A stretch of DNA of 64,000 bases from Otis tarda (taxonomy: Eukaryota > Chordata > Aves > Otidiformes > Otididae): NCBI GenBank assembly GCA_026413225.1, contig CM048552.1, positions 215,722,553-215,786,552 on the forward strand. The letters run 5' to 3'. Below are positions 45,689 through 57,900 of the stretch, one piece after another (positions within the stretch are counted from its first letter, which is position 1; the number at the start of each line of letters is the position of its first letter). The translations under genes and the position numbers were made by a program. The notes below the pieces were generated by a model that was not told the DNA's origin, made no database searches, and worked only from the letters and a program-made list of their open reading frames with translations.

Positions 45689-46841
45689 AAACTCCAGTGA
45701 ATTTCCATTTAACTGTCCACTACAGACCCCAGGGACGCAGCAGCGGGAGGATGTGAATAATTCAGTGGCGTTGAGTGAGACGCTTGCTTGAACGCTCCCC
45801 TTTATCTGCTCCCAGTGAAACTCCCTCCCGCTGGAATCTTCCACCTGCAAAAGCCGCTGTGAGATACGCGGCTGGATTCCTACGCTCCGTTCCTGGGCTC
45901 CGGGGGCGGCGGGAGGAGGGTGAGGTCCGTGTTTGCAGTGCCGGTGGGTTGTGGGTGACTCCGTGATGGGACAGGAGTCGCGCGTTGCTGCCTTGCGGGG
46001 CGAGACAGGCTCTGCGCCTCGCAGGGAAGGGAGCTGGTGCAGACAGATCCCAATTCTCTGTGACAAATTCACCTTTTTTAAAAAAAGGGTTTCTGTGTGA
46101 ATTTTCAGATGCGTTTGTGGACGAGTATTGCCGTTAAACACGGAGCGGTGGCTGACAGCTCTCTGTGGTGAACACCACCCAGCTGTGCGGTGTGAAGTTG
46201 TGGTATAAAAATCCTCTGCCTGCTTTTACCACCCTGGGAATGGTCGGATACGCTCATGGCTTCATCAAGCTCTGCTCTTTGGTAATTAGCGCTGGAGAGC
46301 TGGTGCCTCTGCCCTCTTTGCCTCGCTCACCGTGCTGCTGCTCCCTCTCCTCACCCCTCGAGGGGGGTGGAATCTGGGCGCATTCCTTACATGAATTTTA
46401 ACAGCAGCATTAAACAGTGTTGATATTGTCCTTGGCTTTTTTCTTAATTGAAACGCAGAGTTTTAGGGGAGGAACCCTGGGCAAGGAAGTTAAGCTGCGT
46501 CCTTGTGTATATTAGTAAAATATGTAAACAGTTATTTTTTCCCCCAATGTAAGGCTTCTTTTGGCTGCCGTTCCGGTGTTTATAGAACCGAGTTATGTAA
46601 ATGACAATTCTTGTAATTAAACCGCTATCTAATCCTATCTCGGTGGCTGCTCTGGCTGTACAGCCCAGTGCTACTGGGAGCAGCGGGCTGCGACGGCATT
46701 AACGCAGCTTTTCAGCGTTATTAGAGATCGTGGGACCTCGAAGAGGAAAATGGAGAGAAACTGGGATGAAACAGGCTGAGTCCTCGTTAGACTCTCCGGG
46801 GAGAAAGGGAAGATCTGGGTTATGATACTCTGAAGTACAGT

Positions 46842-47078
46842 GGCTGACGCTGGGAGGGACTTCTGGAGATGGCCTCCCCGCCCCGGCGCAAGCAGGGTCA
46901 CCCGGAGCTGGTTGTCCAGGGTCGTGCCCGGCTGGCTTTCCACTGTCTCCATGCATGGAGACTCCACACCCGCTCCAGGCAACTTGTGCTAGTGCTTGGC
47001 CACCCGAAAAATAGTAAATGTGAGGCAAAGTGCCTTTTCTGGTGTTCCAGTTTGGGTCCCTGCCTCGTGTCCCTTCGG
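46842..47078 (-). mobile_element. CR1 LINE 3' fragment (diverged)
   Basis: On the plus strand the order GGGAGGGACTTCTGGAGATGG, CAAGCAGGGTCACC, TGGAGACTCCACACCC matches the reverse complement of a CR1 3' region of the older type. Divergence is high and no target duplication is seen. Confidence 0.65.
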
Positions 47079-50000
47079 AGCGGGCTGGGGCTGACAAGAC
47101 GGTCGCAGCAGGAGGAGGGAGAAGACTGAAAAGGATCGTTTCTCCTACGACATGTCATAGGACGTTCTAATCTGTTCATAAAACCAGCCCGAACTGTTTT
47201 CATGGTGGACGTCTCTCCAGCTCCGCCTGGTCTGCTCTAGCACTCAGGCCGGCCGCAGTGCCCGTCCGTGATCTCCTAGGTGGTGGCACCCAGAGGGATG
47301 ACGGCACCGTCCAGGAGGGAACAGGGCCCCGGCCCTCTGCTCCTAGGAGATTGCAGTGGAGATGGCAAAATACCCTCGTTGGGCAGAGCGAGCCCCGAGG
47401 GCGGGAGAAGGGACAGAAGGCTGGGTTGATAGCCCGCAGGTTAGCAGGCCATCAGGACACGATGGGGCAAAAAGGGACTTTTTGTCCTGAAAGGAGGGAC
47501 AGGCTGTAGCTATTCAGAGATGGTAGTGGGCAGATAAGAACGGGACTGGAGGCACAAAGCAGGATGAAGAGACAAAAGACTCCTGATGACTCCAGGAGGT
47601 GGGGTGGGAGTCAGGGTGGTGGTGCCAGCTCCTCAGAGGTCCAGCAGCCACACCCCTAAATCCTGGTGTGCTCTGCCACCCAAGAACAGGCGATGGGGAC
47701 CAGACTGCAAAGCGTCTCTTTGTAGGAAGTGAAAAATCAGTGCCGGCCGTCTGGAAGGTGTTCGTTAGACGAAACCGATTTCTCACTCGTTTCAAGGCCT
47801 TCCCTCACTGAACGTCCCAGGCGCGGCGTCTGAGTGGCCTGACACAGGGTGTCCGTGGGTGTGACGTGGCGGGCAAGGCCTGCTGGCTCTTAAACCCACA
47901 CTTACACTGTCACCCGGTCTCGGGAGCCAGGAGATGCCCTGGCTTCTGGGTAGGTCGTCTTTGTCTCCCTTTAGGAGACAAGGGCTCCTGTGGTAGGATC
48001 TTTTCGCCTAATCTTCCGTAAATCTTGGGCAAGGTTGCTGGCGCCGCTCTTTGTTTTGGGCATTTTTACAGCTCCGGCATTGAGATGATAATGGAGGAGG
48101 GAATGGCCCCTGGGGAGGAGGGAATGGCCCGTGCGTCCGGGAACCCTCATGACCATGCTGTTATCACTGCAGGGTCTTCTGCCGATTAAATCTCTTGTGT
48201 CCTTATCCAGGCTTTTCCCGGCCTTGATGCAGACAACAAATTCCTCGCTATTTACCAGCGTGATGGCTGGGATTGTGTGCGTGGTTATCAGCACAGCCCT
48301 CGCTGCTTTCTTGCCCTTTCTGCTGCTCTCGCGCTGGGCCCCATGCCCAGCGTTTGTGTTGCAGATCCCTACGGATTGTCCTGGTGCTGGCACGAGATCG
48401 GAGCAAGATCCCAACCGAGTGCTGGAGGGACCCTCGGACAGACCCGGTTTGGGGCTCAGGGGTTAGGTGGCTGTGAGAGCGTTACTGAGAACGAACGCGC
48501 CTTTTACAGCAACGGCCTTTCCTTCCTATAGCTTGAACTCTGCCCCAGCCCGGCTGCGTTCAGTGCTGCCATCATAAGCACAGGTCAGCACAGGATGATC
48601 CCTTAATATTTTGGGAGATATCTTTCAGCCTGATTTCGTTTTTCCTTCTGAAGCTGAGTCCAAGGGCAGTACAGATACACAGACTCCTGTGTCCTGGCTC
48701 CGTCCCTGAGGTCGGCGCCGCAAACCGTGGCAGACACGGCCCAGCCCCCAGTTCTGAGCTGGTTTTGCAATGACGATGAAGACGACTCTTGCAGGGTAGG
48801 AGAGGAAGACCAAATCTGTACAAATTGATGTTAGGGCATGCAATAATATTGAAAATAGTTCTGCCAGGTTCCTCTCCCTTGCCAATTAAAATCAACAAGA
48901 ATTACACAGAGGAACAGTCGCCTCGCCCTGGCTGCTGTGAGGTGCGTCGCCGGTGTTGTGGCCGCGCCGCGCAGTGCCGTTAGTCGCCCTCCCACCTCCT
49001 GCTGCCAGCCTTCGTGCCATGGAAGAGCGGAGGCTTCCTGGCACGCCCGGGCAGGGAAACGCTGACCTCGCCTCCTGAACCCCCGCCTGCCACGCTGACC
49101 TCGCCTCCTGACCCCCCCGCCTGCCGCGGCGTGGTCCCCGGCTGCCGCTTCGCCTGCCGTGCTGTGTTGAACCAGAGGTTCCTCTCAGGCCCAGCCGCAG
49201 GCTCCGTGAGTCCAGGCATCCCGTATCTCCGCTGGCTTCCGACGGGAGCTGGCCAGGAGCAGCGCGGGGGAGAGGACACCCCGTGTGCTGCGCGAGGGAG
49301 AGCTCGCTGGCTGGTTCGGGTCGCTGGTTCGCAGGCCGCTGGGCTCTCTGGCCCTACGGACAGCCACGGCTTAGCGCGGAATGAACTCCCGAGGTTTGCG
49401 GAGCAGCGGGACACCAGCGCTGCCTCTCCGGGAACGCACAAGCGGCCTCCATCATGGGCCAGGCCTGTCTTGCCACATCGATCAGGTGGAGCAGCGTGTT
49501 CTGGCGCTTGTCTTCTTCTTTTCCAGCTAATGAATGTGGCAAACCAAAACTTCCGCCAGAGCCTGCTGCCGCGTGCCCGGCGCGGTGTTTGCCATGCTGG
49601 ACCCGAAGGGAAGGGTCTCCTTTAGACCCTGTCCCAGCCGAGGGAGCTGGTGCGGGGACGCAGCTCCATGTCCAACGACTGGGCACAGCCCCTTGTCAGC
49701 AGAGGAGAAGTCACTCCTTTCATGGATTTTTCTGTTTCTTAAAACATTTTGTGTGGGGTGTTCTCGCAGGCAAGCTTGAAATGATCTGATTTACTCAGTT
49801 CTGGGTAAGTTTTTGTTTTTTAAACTGAAGCCAGCAAAGGGTGAATGGGCAGCAGGGGGTGTGTGGGGTGGTTTGGACAGGAGAGAGAGAAAACGGCTCT
49901 TCAGGTGTGAAGAAATGTGGTAGAGGTGGATGAATCTTTGTGTTTGGAAATAAAGCGGCACGAGGCCTCTTAGGGTGCCCCGCTGCAGGGGGGCGCAGAG

Positions 50001-52009
50001 GGTCTGGTTTTTCCGAAGGTAAACTGTTTTACATTTTTCTCCTGGGTTTTTTTCCACAATTAAACAAGGTAGAAGGAGATTGTGCATCATCATCATCATC
50101 GTTCTCTTTCTAGATAATGAAACTAAACCTATAAATTCCCGCTAACTTGTGCCGGTTCCGGGCCTGGCAGTCCTTGTAACTCGCAGAAGTGCTCTGGTAG
50201 GAAGATGTTTTGTCACCGATCACGACCTCCTAGAAAGAAGCCTCCAAAGAAGACCCGACCCCGCGCCCCGAGTGGCCGCATACGGGGTGGGTGGAAGGGC
50301 AGGCTGCTGCGGTGGCGTTACGTACGCCGTCCGTACTCCCCGAGGCGCAGGTCTGCGTACATCTCTCGTACCTCGTCTCTCGTTGGGATCCCTCAGCGAG
50401 GGCTCGTGGTTGAGGCGCGAGGGCCTCGTCTCTCCTCGGTGCTGTTCTGCAGCCGTGTGTGTACAGCACGTCCGCTCCCGGCGTTAAGTCCTGCCCGCGG
50501 TCCGCTTGCCTCTGCACGTCCCTGAAAGACGACGGAGTTTTCACGTCAGAGAGGCCGTTTGTAAAAACCTGCTTTTGTGGCAAGATTGGGTGCCTCCCCT
50601 CGGTAAGCAGGGTTTGTCGGGGTGCCAGAGGCCGCTGCAGGGGAGCGCGGTGTCTGGGGGGCTGGCTGCCCCATGGTTTGTGCGTAGGAGCGGCAGGGCC
50701 GAGGCTGTCCGTACCGGGCCGTGGGCTGCCGGAGCTCGGCCTGCAGCCGCCCCGAGTCACGGACCTGGCGCTGGAGAACCCAGAGGGACGATTTGCTCAC
50801 AAGATTTGTAAAAGAGAGACTTCTAGGTATGAACAGAACTCTGATCCGCTCTGTGCACGAGCAGGGCGCGCGCGGAAGCCGTACCAGAAACTTGGCGGGT
50901 TCCACCAGTGTGCTCTACCCGTGTCTGAGGTTTTACGGGCCTGTCGACCAATTTTGACCCCAGTGATGGAGATCAGCAGTATGTTCTTCTTAAAAACTCT
51001 AAAGGACAGACCAGACATGAAATGTCAGGGCAATTCTGGTTGTTAAGGTTTTTTTACTTTGCAGTTTTGAGGGCTTTTGCTCTTCCCTGGGGCGGGGATG
51101 GGTGCTCTGGACCCGCTGGGGCACAGGGGGTGTGTGACAGTGACAGTGACCCGTACTTACCCGTTGTCGTTAGCACGGTGTAAATGGATTTGGGTGTTTC
51201 ACGATGGCGGTTTAGCACGCGGGAGTAAAGCGCAGTTGCGTACCCAAGGTACATTTCCTGGGGATGGTTCATCAAGCACCTCAGACTGTCACTTTTCGCT
51301 GAGCGCTGAGGGACGAGCGGTGCTCCTGGCGTTGCACACAAGCTTGGTACCTTATTTAAAAACAAAAAAACCAAACACCACCCCCAAAACCCCGGCAACG
51401 TGTGGCGTACAATATTATGCCTCGGTGTATGAAGTTAGCTCAGTATTTGAAACGTGCTGGTGCAGATCTAAGGTGAGACATTGAATGCAGTGGTGTATAC
51501 GTTTCTGTACGCACCCCAGAAATAACGGGTACGAGCGTGATACGAGGCCTTGGTCTGCTGCGAGCGGTGCTGACACCCATCGAAGAGCGTTTTGAGTGAC
51601 GTTTCAAGCAGAATGTGACTTTGAAGGCCATAATTTGTTCTCCCGCAGACAGGTAAAGTTAAAATTACATTCCTGACCCTTGGCTTATGTTCTTCAGAAT
51701 CAGAACCCCGGTGTTTTATTCAGTCTCCTGGTTTGGATACACGCGGAGTATGTGTGTACACGCGGCTGGGTGTGAGCCGCGCGTTCGGTGTAAGATGAGG
51801 AGAAGCAACAGCTAAAGGCAGGAAACAGCCTCACCTTTGCATGGCGTTCCAGTTCCTCTGGGTTTTGGTTGGTTTGGTTGTGGGCTGGTTTTGGGGGGCA
51901 TGGGTTGTGTTTTGTTTTTACTGATTCTAACAGATGTTTAGGAGCAGGTAGGGTTGTGGCTGAGGCTGCACTGAGCTCAAGCTGCGCTGGCGGGTACCGC
52001 GGGGTGTTT

Positions 52010-52059
52010 GCGTGGAGCAGAACCTGCGCGTGGAGCAGAACCTGCGCGTGGAGCAGGGC
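52010..52059. repeat. 18-bp tandem repeat (2.8 copies)
   Basis: GCGTGGAGCAGAACCT recurs at 52010, 52028 and 52046. Copies are nearly identical. Confidence 0.9.
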
Positions 52060-52247
52060 TGAGGCCGGGCTGCACCTCTGTGTGGTCCGTTTAGCTCAGG
52101 CGTGTGGTGACGGTCAGGGCTGGTTTTCCTTTTTCTCCCAGTCCAGGAGGGCTGAGGGATGGGTTTCCACTGGGGAATGGGGAAATGCGCATGATGACAT
52201 CAGCCGGGGTCAGTCTGGTTTCCTGTGTGTGTGGAGATGGGGCTGTG

Positions 52248-52493
52248 ACAGAATCCCAGACTGGCTGAGGTGGGAAGGGGCCTCCAGGGTCCATCTGCTC
52301 CAGGCCCCTGCTTGCCCGCGGCGGGACGGTGCCCAGGTGGTTTGAGCATCTCCATGGTGGAGGCTCCACCGCCTCCCCGGGCAACCTGTGCCGGGGCTCG
52401 GGCACCCTGACAGAGAAAGGTGTTTCCTGGTGCTCAGAGGGGCCCTCCTGTGTTCCAGTGCGTGCCCATGGCCTCTGCTCCTGGCGCTGGGCT
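52248..52493 (-). mobile_element. CR1 LINE 3' fragment
   Basis: ACAGAATCCCAGACTGGCTG followed by GGTGGGAAGGGGCCTCCAGG, then CATGGTGGAGGCTCCACC and TTTCCTGGTGCTCAGAGGGG, is the reverse complement of an avian CR1 3' end. It lies about 0.8 kb upstream of STIM1 exon 2. Confidence 0.75.
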
Positions 52494-53095
52494 ATTAAAC
52501 TGGTTTCACAGCGATCTCAGAGTGGTCACCCCTCGATAATTTATAATCGTTATCTGCTTACAGTGAGTCTGATACAGCCTCTGTGAAAAAAAAGGGTTTT
52601 TTCCTAATGCACGTCACAGGAAGAGCTCACCTCTGGGGATGTTTGCAGCACCTGGCACTGGTGGCACTGGTGCTTCTGTGGCTGGTCTGCGGTCATTGTG
52701 GCGAGTCACGTGTTGCCGCACAGCCGTGCTGTACAAGGGACGGATCATGGTGCTTACGTGGGCTCAGGCGTGCAGCAAAATTTAAAGTGTCAGTCCTGAA
52801 ACGTAGAAAAATATGTGAAAGCCAGCCAGAAAAATCTGTTTGATAGTCAGGAAGGAGGCTGACTTTCTACATCGCCGTGTTGTACGAACATCCAGCTCTC
52901 GCTCTCGCCGTGCCCCCGCTGCAGGCTGTGCCGGCACTCTCGGGCTCCAGGTGAGCCGTGAAGCAGAGGTAAGGGAGCTGCAGCCCTCCGCGGCCCTGCC
53001 AGCGGGGCGTCCTGGGCACGCCGGGGCCGGGGACAGCCCCGGCTGCGGGGCCTGCCTTGGGAGCGCCGGGGCGGCGGAGATGCCGGAGAAGCTGA

Positions 53096-53638
<543 letters not shown>

Positions 53639-55605
53639 TGACCCAACGGTGTACCTCAGTACTCTAATCTTCAGTGTCGGTGGCTTTCCCTCTGTTCTGG
53701 GGGTTTCGAGCCACTTAAATTGATAATACTTTGTGTGTAGAAGAAGATTAACCTCCTTCCAGTATTGGAATAGTTTACATGATCGTTGTTATTATTTAAT
53801 TCCTTTTTTAATTACGGGGTTGGGAAACACCTCTGAAACCTGGTCGAGCCTCTCTGCCACTGTTGAGCACATACACTGGCTGCTGCCTCCTTCACATTAC
53901 AGACTTTACAACGTTCTTCCCCCAACCTAGCTCAAACTGCTGCAAAAAGGAACAATTCTGTATTGCCTTGGCCTTGGAAATACCAGCTAATAACTTTACT
54001 GAGGAGAAATACAGTTATTTTTCCTTACATAAGCACCGATGGAAACAAGTGGCTACTGGAGAGGGGAGAGCTGTATGTTTGTTTGTAACGTTGCCTCGGT
54101 GTCAGTGGGTGCTCGTTTCCAAGGCCCTGCTCAAGGTGAGCAGTTCTGTCTTGCTGGCGTCTGAACAGGAAAGTCAAAGTGCTGGAAGCTGAAAGGGAGC
54201 AGGCTGGTGAAGGGCTCTGCTGCTGGTCACAGGATCCCAGTTCTCCCGATCCCTCGATGCACAGCGAAACCGCTGCCCAGCTTGGGATGTGCTGCTGGTC
54301 CTGGCCTTGCCGCTGGGCGCGGGAGGGCGACGGGTGGCTCGAAGGTCTCGTACCGGCGTCCTGCACCTGAGGCTGGGCCGGGAGCCGGGGCTGTGGAATG
54401 GGCTGGGTTCTTGGAGGTGGAAGGAGGCGAGGCAGGAGCAGCTGAGGGGTGAGGCGGTACCCAGTGTGCGCCCGGCCGGAGGAGGACGGAGGGTACCCAG
54501 CGTGTGCCCGGCCGGAGGAGGACGGAGGGGCTGGCAGCCGCGCGTGCTGCGCTGTGGGGCTCTGTGGAACTCGCCCGCCACACCTCGGGCCTGATGAAGA
54601 TGGCGGTATGCGTTCTGTACGCCTTGTGGGAGAGCCTGATATCTCTGTGCGGGGCTGAGAGTTTACAACATTGTCACCTGCTGCTTCTGGGCCAAACGAC
54701 ACCTCTTTGTCCCCGCGTTGTGATGCGGATGGCAAGGTGAAAGCGCGTGACAGCCCGCACAGCGCTCTCCTCCGAGAGCTGCGCAACAGCCAGTCCTTGG
54801 CGAGCCCTTCTCCAGGGGGCTTTATTCCCAGTTCTCAGACAAACCGCCGTGCAGGGAGGTTACATCTCCCCCTAAGCCAACACAACGGTTCGGTTTCCTG
54901 GGCAAATCCAGGCATCGCAAGGGCCCCGCGGTTTCAGGGCGGTGCCAGTCCTCAGGGCCGTGGCCCGGCAGCCTGGAGCTGGGCACCCTGTTTGTCAGGA
55001 GCCAGCGGCGTTGGCTGGCTGTTCCTGGGCTGCAGTGCCGGTCCCTCTGCCTAAATCCCCCTTCACGGGGTAATTAAAACAAATGAAAAGCTTTCAGTTG
55101 CGTTTCCTACGGTGTGCTGTTCTCCCTGGAGGCAGTTCTCTGCTCAGCACTGCCTTGGGGCTGCAGCTCTGCCTCTCCCCGGCTCCTGGGGTGCCCTCAG
55201 GCAATCCATCACTCCGTGCGCCCCGCTTGCCTGCTGTTAAACCGAGGGTGAGCCTCGCACCCTTAGGGTTGGGTGTTTTATGTCTCCCTGCGCAAACGCT
55301 GCCCTGTCCCTCGGAGGACAGGCTGAGACCTTATTGTACGAGCAGGGACGCGTTACCCGTTCAAAGGCTCTGTGCCGTCGGTTCGTTTCACAGTTCAGAT
55401 GTTGCCATCCTACGAGTAACAAAATGTTCTTTTTGAAAAGGCGTCAGATCGCTGCCTGGCTGCCCTTGCCAGGCTGTCTTCACACCCCGCGCAGCTGGAC
55501 CAGAGCGATCTCCTCCGAGCCCCTTGCATTGCTTGTTGTGGTCCCAGCAGCTCTCCTCCGGCTTCAAGCAGAGATGCTTCTGACTAAAAACCACCCAAGA
55601 CGTTA

Positions 55606-56955
55606 GAAACATTCCTAAATAGCAAAAGGAAGCCTGCAGAGGGTGGAAGCAAGGACGGGTCGCCTGGAGGAATACGGAGAGGTTGTCTGAGCAGCCAGGG
55701 ATCAGGTAAGGCAGGCTAAAGCCCCGACAGGATTAAATCTGGCCAGGGACATCAAAGGCAACAAGAAAAGCTTCTGTAGGTACGTCGGGGATAAGAGGAA
55801 GACCAGGGAGAATGTGCGCCCTCTCCGGAAGGAACCAGGAGACCTGGTTACCTGGGACATGGAGAAGGCTGAGGTACTCAATTGCTTTTTTGCCTCAGTC
55901 TTCACGGGCGAGGGCTCCAGCCACACCACCCAAGCTGTGGAAGGCACAGGCAGGGACTGCGAGGATGAAGAACCACCCACTGTACTGGAAGAGCAGGTTT
56001 GGGATCATCTGAGGAACCTGAAGGTGCACAAGTCCCTGGGACCTGATGAGATCCATCCGCGGGTCCTGAGGGAACTGGCGGATGAAGTTGCCAAGCCACT
56101 GGCCATCGTATTTGAGAAAGTCGTGGCGGTCTGGTGAGGTCCCCGATGACTGGAAGAGAGGGAACATAACCCCCAATTTTTAAAAAGGGGAACAAGGAAG
56201 ACCCTGGGTAACTACAGGCCGGTCAGCCTCACCTCTGTGCCTGGCAAAAGGTCATGGAGCAGATTCCCTGGAAACCATGCTAAGGCACATGGAGAGCAAG
56301 GAGGTGGTTGGTGACAGCCAGCATGGCTTCACCAAGGGCAGATCCTGCCTGACCAATTTGGTGGCCTTCTGTGATGGGGACATCATCTACCTGACCTTGT
56401 GCAGGGCATTGGACAGTCCCGCACAACATCCTTCTCTCTGAACTGGAGAGACGTGGGTTTGATGGACGGACCACTCGGTGGGTAAGGAGTTGGCTGGATG
56501 GCCGCACTCAGAGAGTGGTGGTCAACGGCTCAATGTCCAAGTGGAGACCGGTCACCAGTGGCGTCCCTCAGGGGTCTGTGCTGGGCCCGGCCCTGTTCAG
56601 CACCCTTGTCAGGACATGGACAGTGGGACAGAGCACACCCTCAGCAAGTTCGCCGATGACACCCAGCTGTGTGGTGCCGTCGACTCGCTGGAAGGGAGGG
56701 ATCCATCCAGAGGGACCTGGACAGGCTGGAGAGGTGGGCCCGTGCCAACCTCATGGGGTTCAACCAGGCCAAGGGCCAGGTCCTGCACCTGGGTGGGGGC
56801 AATCCCAGCACAAATCCAGGCTGGGGGGGAATGGGTGGAGAGCAGCCCTGAGGAGAAGGATTGGGGGTGCCGGTGGGCGAGAAGCTCAACACGAGCCGGC
56901 AACGTGCGCTCACAGCCCAGAAACCAACGGCACCCTGGGCTGCATCAAAAGAAGT
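55606..56955 (+). mobile_element. CR1 LINE, internal reverse-transcriptase portion
   Basis: The longest CR1 remnant in the window. From about 55740 the frame reads through the region between endonuclease and reverse transcriptase; 55814-56137 keeps a 107-codon frame with [20 protein letters not shown]. Further on, [15 protein letters not shown] and the catalytic box FADD (near 56651) are visible in other frames, followed by [20 protein letters not shown]. Several frameshifts separate these pieces, and both ends are missing, so it is an inactive fragment of CR1 ORF2. Confidence 0.93.
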
Positions 56956-57639
56956 GAGGACTTCTTCTTTGCTCGTCCAGATGTGATTTGTTGTAGTGCT
57001 GATCCCCAGCTCCCTTCCCAAGATCCATGTGGAAGCGGAGCGCAGGCGCGGTGCCGTCGTGTCATAGCTTGGCCCTCGCCAGTGCCCAAGCGCTGCCCTG
57101 GGCTTCCCGCAGCCCCGCGGCGCCCTTCACCGCCTCCGCCGGCATTGGCGGCGTTCCTCCGCTTTCGCGGCTGTCGGCTCTAACCCCCGCGTGTACCTGC
57201 GGTGGGGTTTGACGCCCGCTCTTTGGTGGCACCGGCCGCTGGAGGCAGTGCCTGGGAGAACGTCAGAGCTCGAATCTCGGATTGCAGCCGTTTCCAGCGT
57301 TTGCGTGCAGTGTTCGCGCACCCTGCCCTCAGCGTGCGGAGCCGCCACCGCGGCGGTGCCTGGAGAGGACCGCAGACAGCTCTCTGGGTAGTGTCCCTTT
57401 GGGGTAGGATTGTGTGCTTGGGGTTGATTTTTATTTTTTTTTAAATAAGTGGTTTTGAGACTGTTGACAGGCTGACTCTTCCCGCAGCCATCGCAGCTCG
57501 TGTTGGTTGCCGCTTGTAGCGGTGGCTCTGTTCCCGTTGCTTTTGGGTGGCGTGATCACGGGTTGTCTTTCTCTGAACTTGGTGGTGAGACTCTTGGGTG
57601 GCTACATTTCCTTCCATGAATCGTTGTGGATTCATGGAC

Positions 57640-57800
57640 TGGCTGAGGCTGGAGCTGGTGTGGTGGGACCTCTGGAGCTGGTGTGGTAGGACCTCTGGAG
57701 CTGGTCAGAGTGGTTCTCTGGAGTTAGTCTGGTGGGACCTCTTTGGTCTGTGGTGGACCTCTGGAGATGGTCTGATGGGACCTCTGGAGACTGTCTGGTC
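57640..57800. repeat. Imperfect 23-24-bp tandem repeat
   Basis: GGACCTCTGGAG-type units preceded by GGTGTGGT or GTCTGGTG recur at 57666, 57689 and several later points. It may be an amplified piece of the CR1 that follows. Confidence 0.7.
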
Positions 57801-57900
57801 CAACCCCTGCCCAGGCAGGGCCCCCCAGAGCCCCCTGCCCAGGACTCTCAGTTTTGGGCGTCTCCAGGGATGGGATCAGCAGGATCTTCAACACCTTGCA
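57755..57900 (-). mobile_element. CR1 LINE fragment (old)
   Basis: GGACCTCTGGAGACTGTCTGGTCCAACCCCTGCCC on the plus strand (from about 57778) is the reverse complement of a CR1 3' segment; GGGCGTCTCCAGGGATGGG lies further on. It is strongly diverged. Confidence 0.5.

Noticed and set aside
47971..48414. 147-codon minus-strand open frame in STIM1 intron 1
   Set aside because: Not recognised as any family, no splice or promoter context, and a frame of this length is expected by chance in 64 kb.
49981..50000. Third CTCF-like motif (CTGCAGGGGGGCGCAG)
   Set aside because: It has an extra G within the core and does not fit the consensus spacing.
50086..50101. ATC trinucleotide run
   Set aside because: Only five units; a trivial microsatellite.
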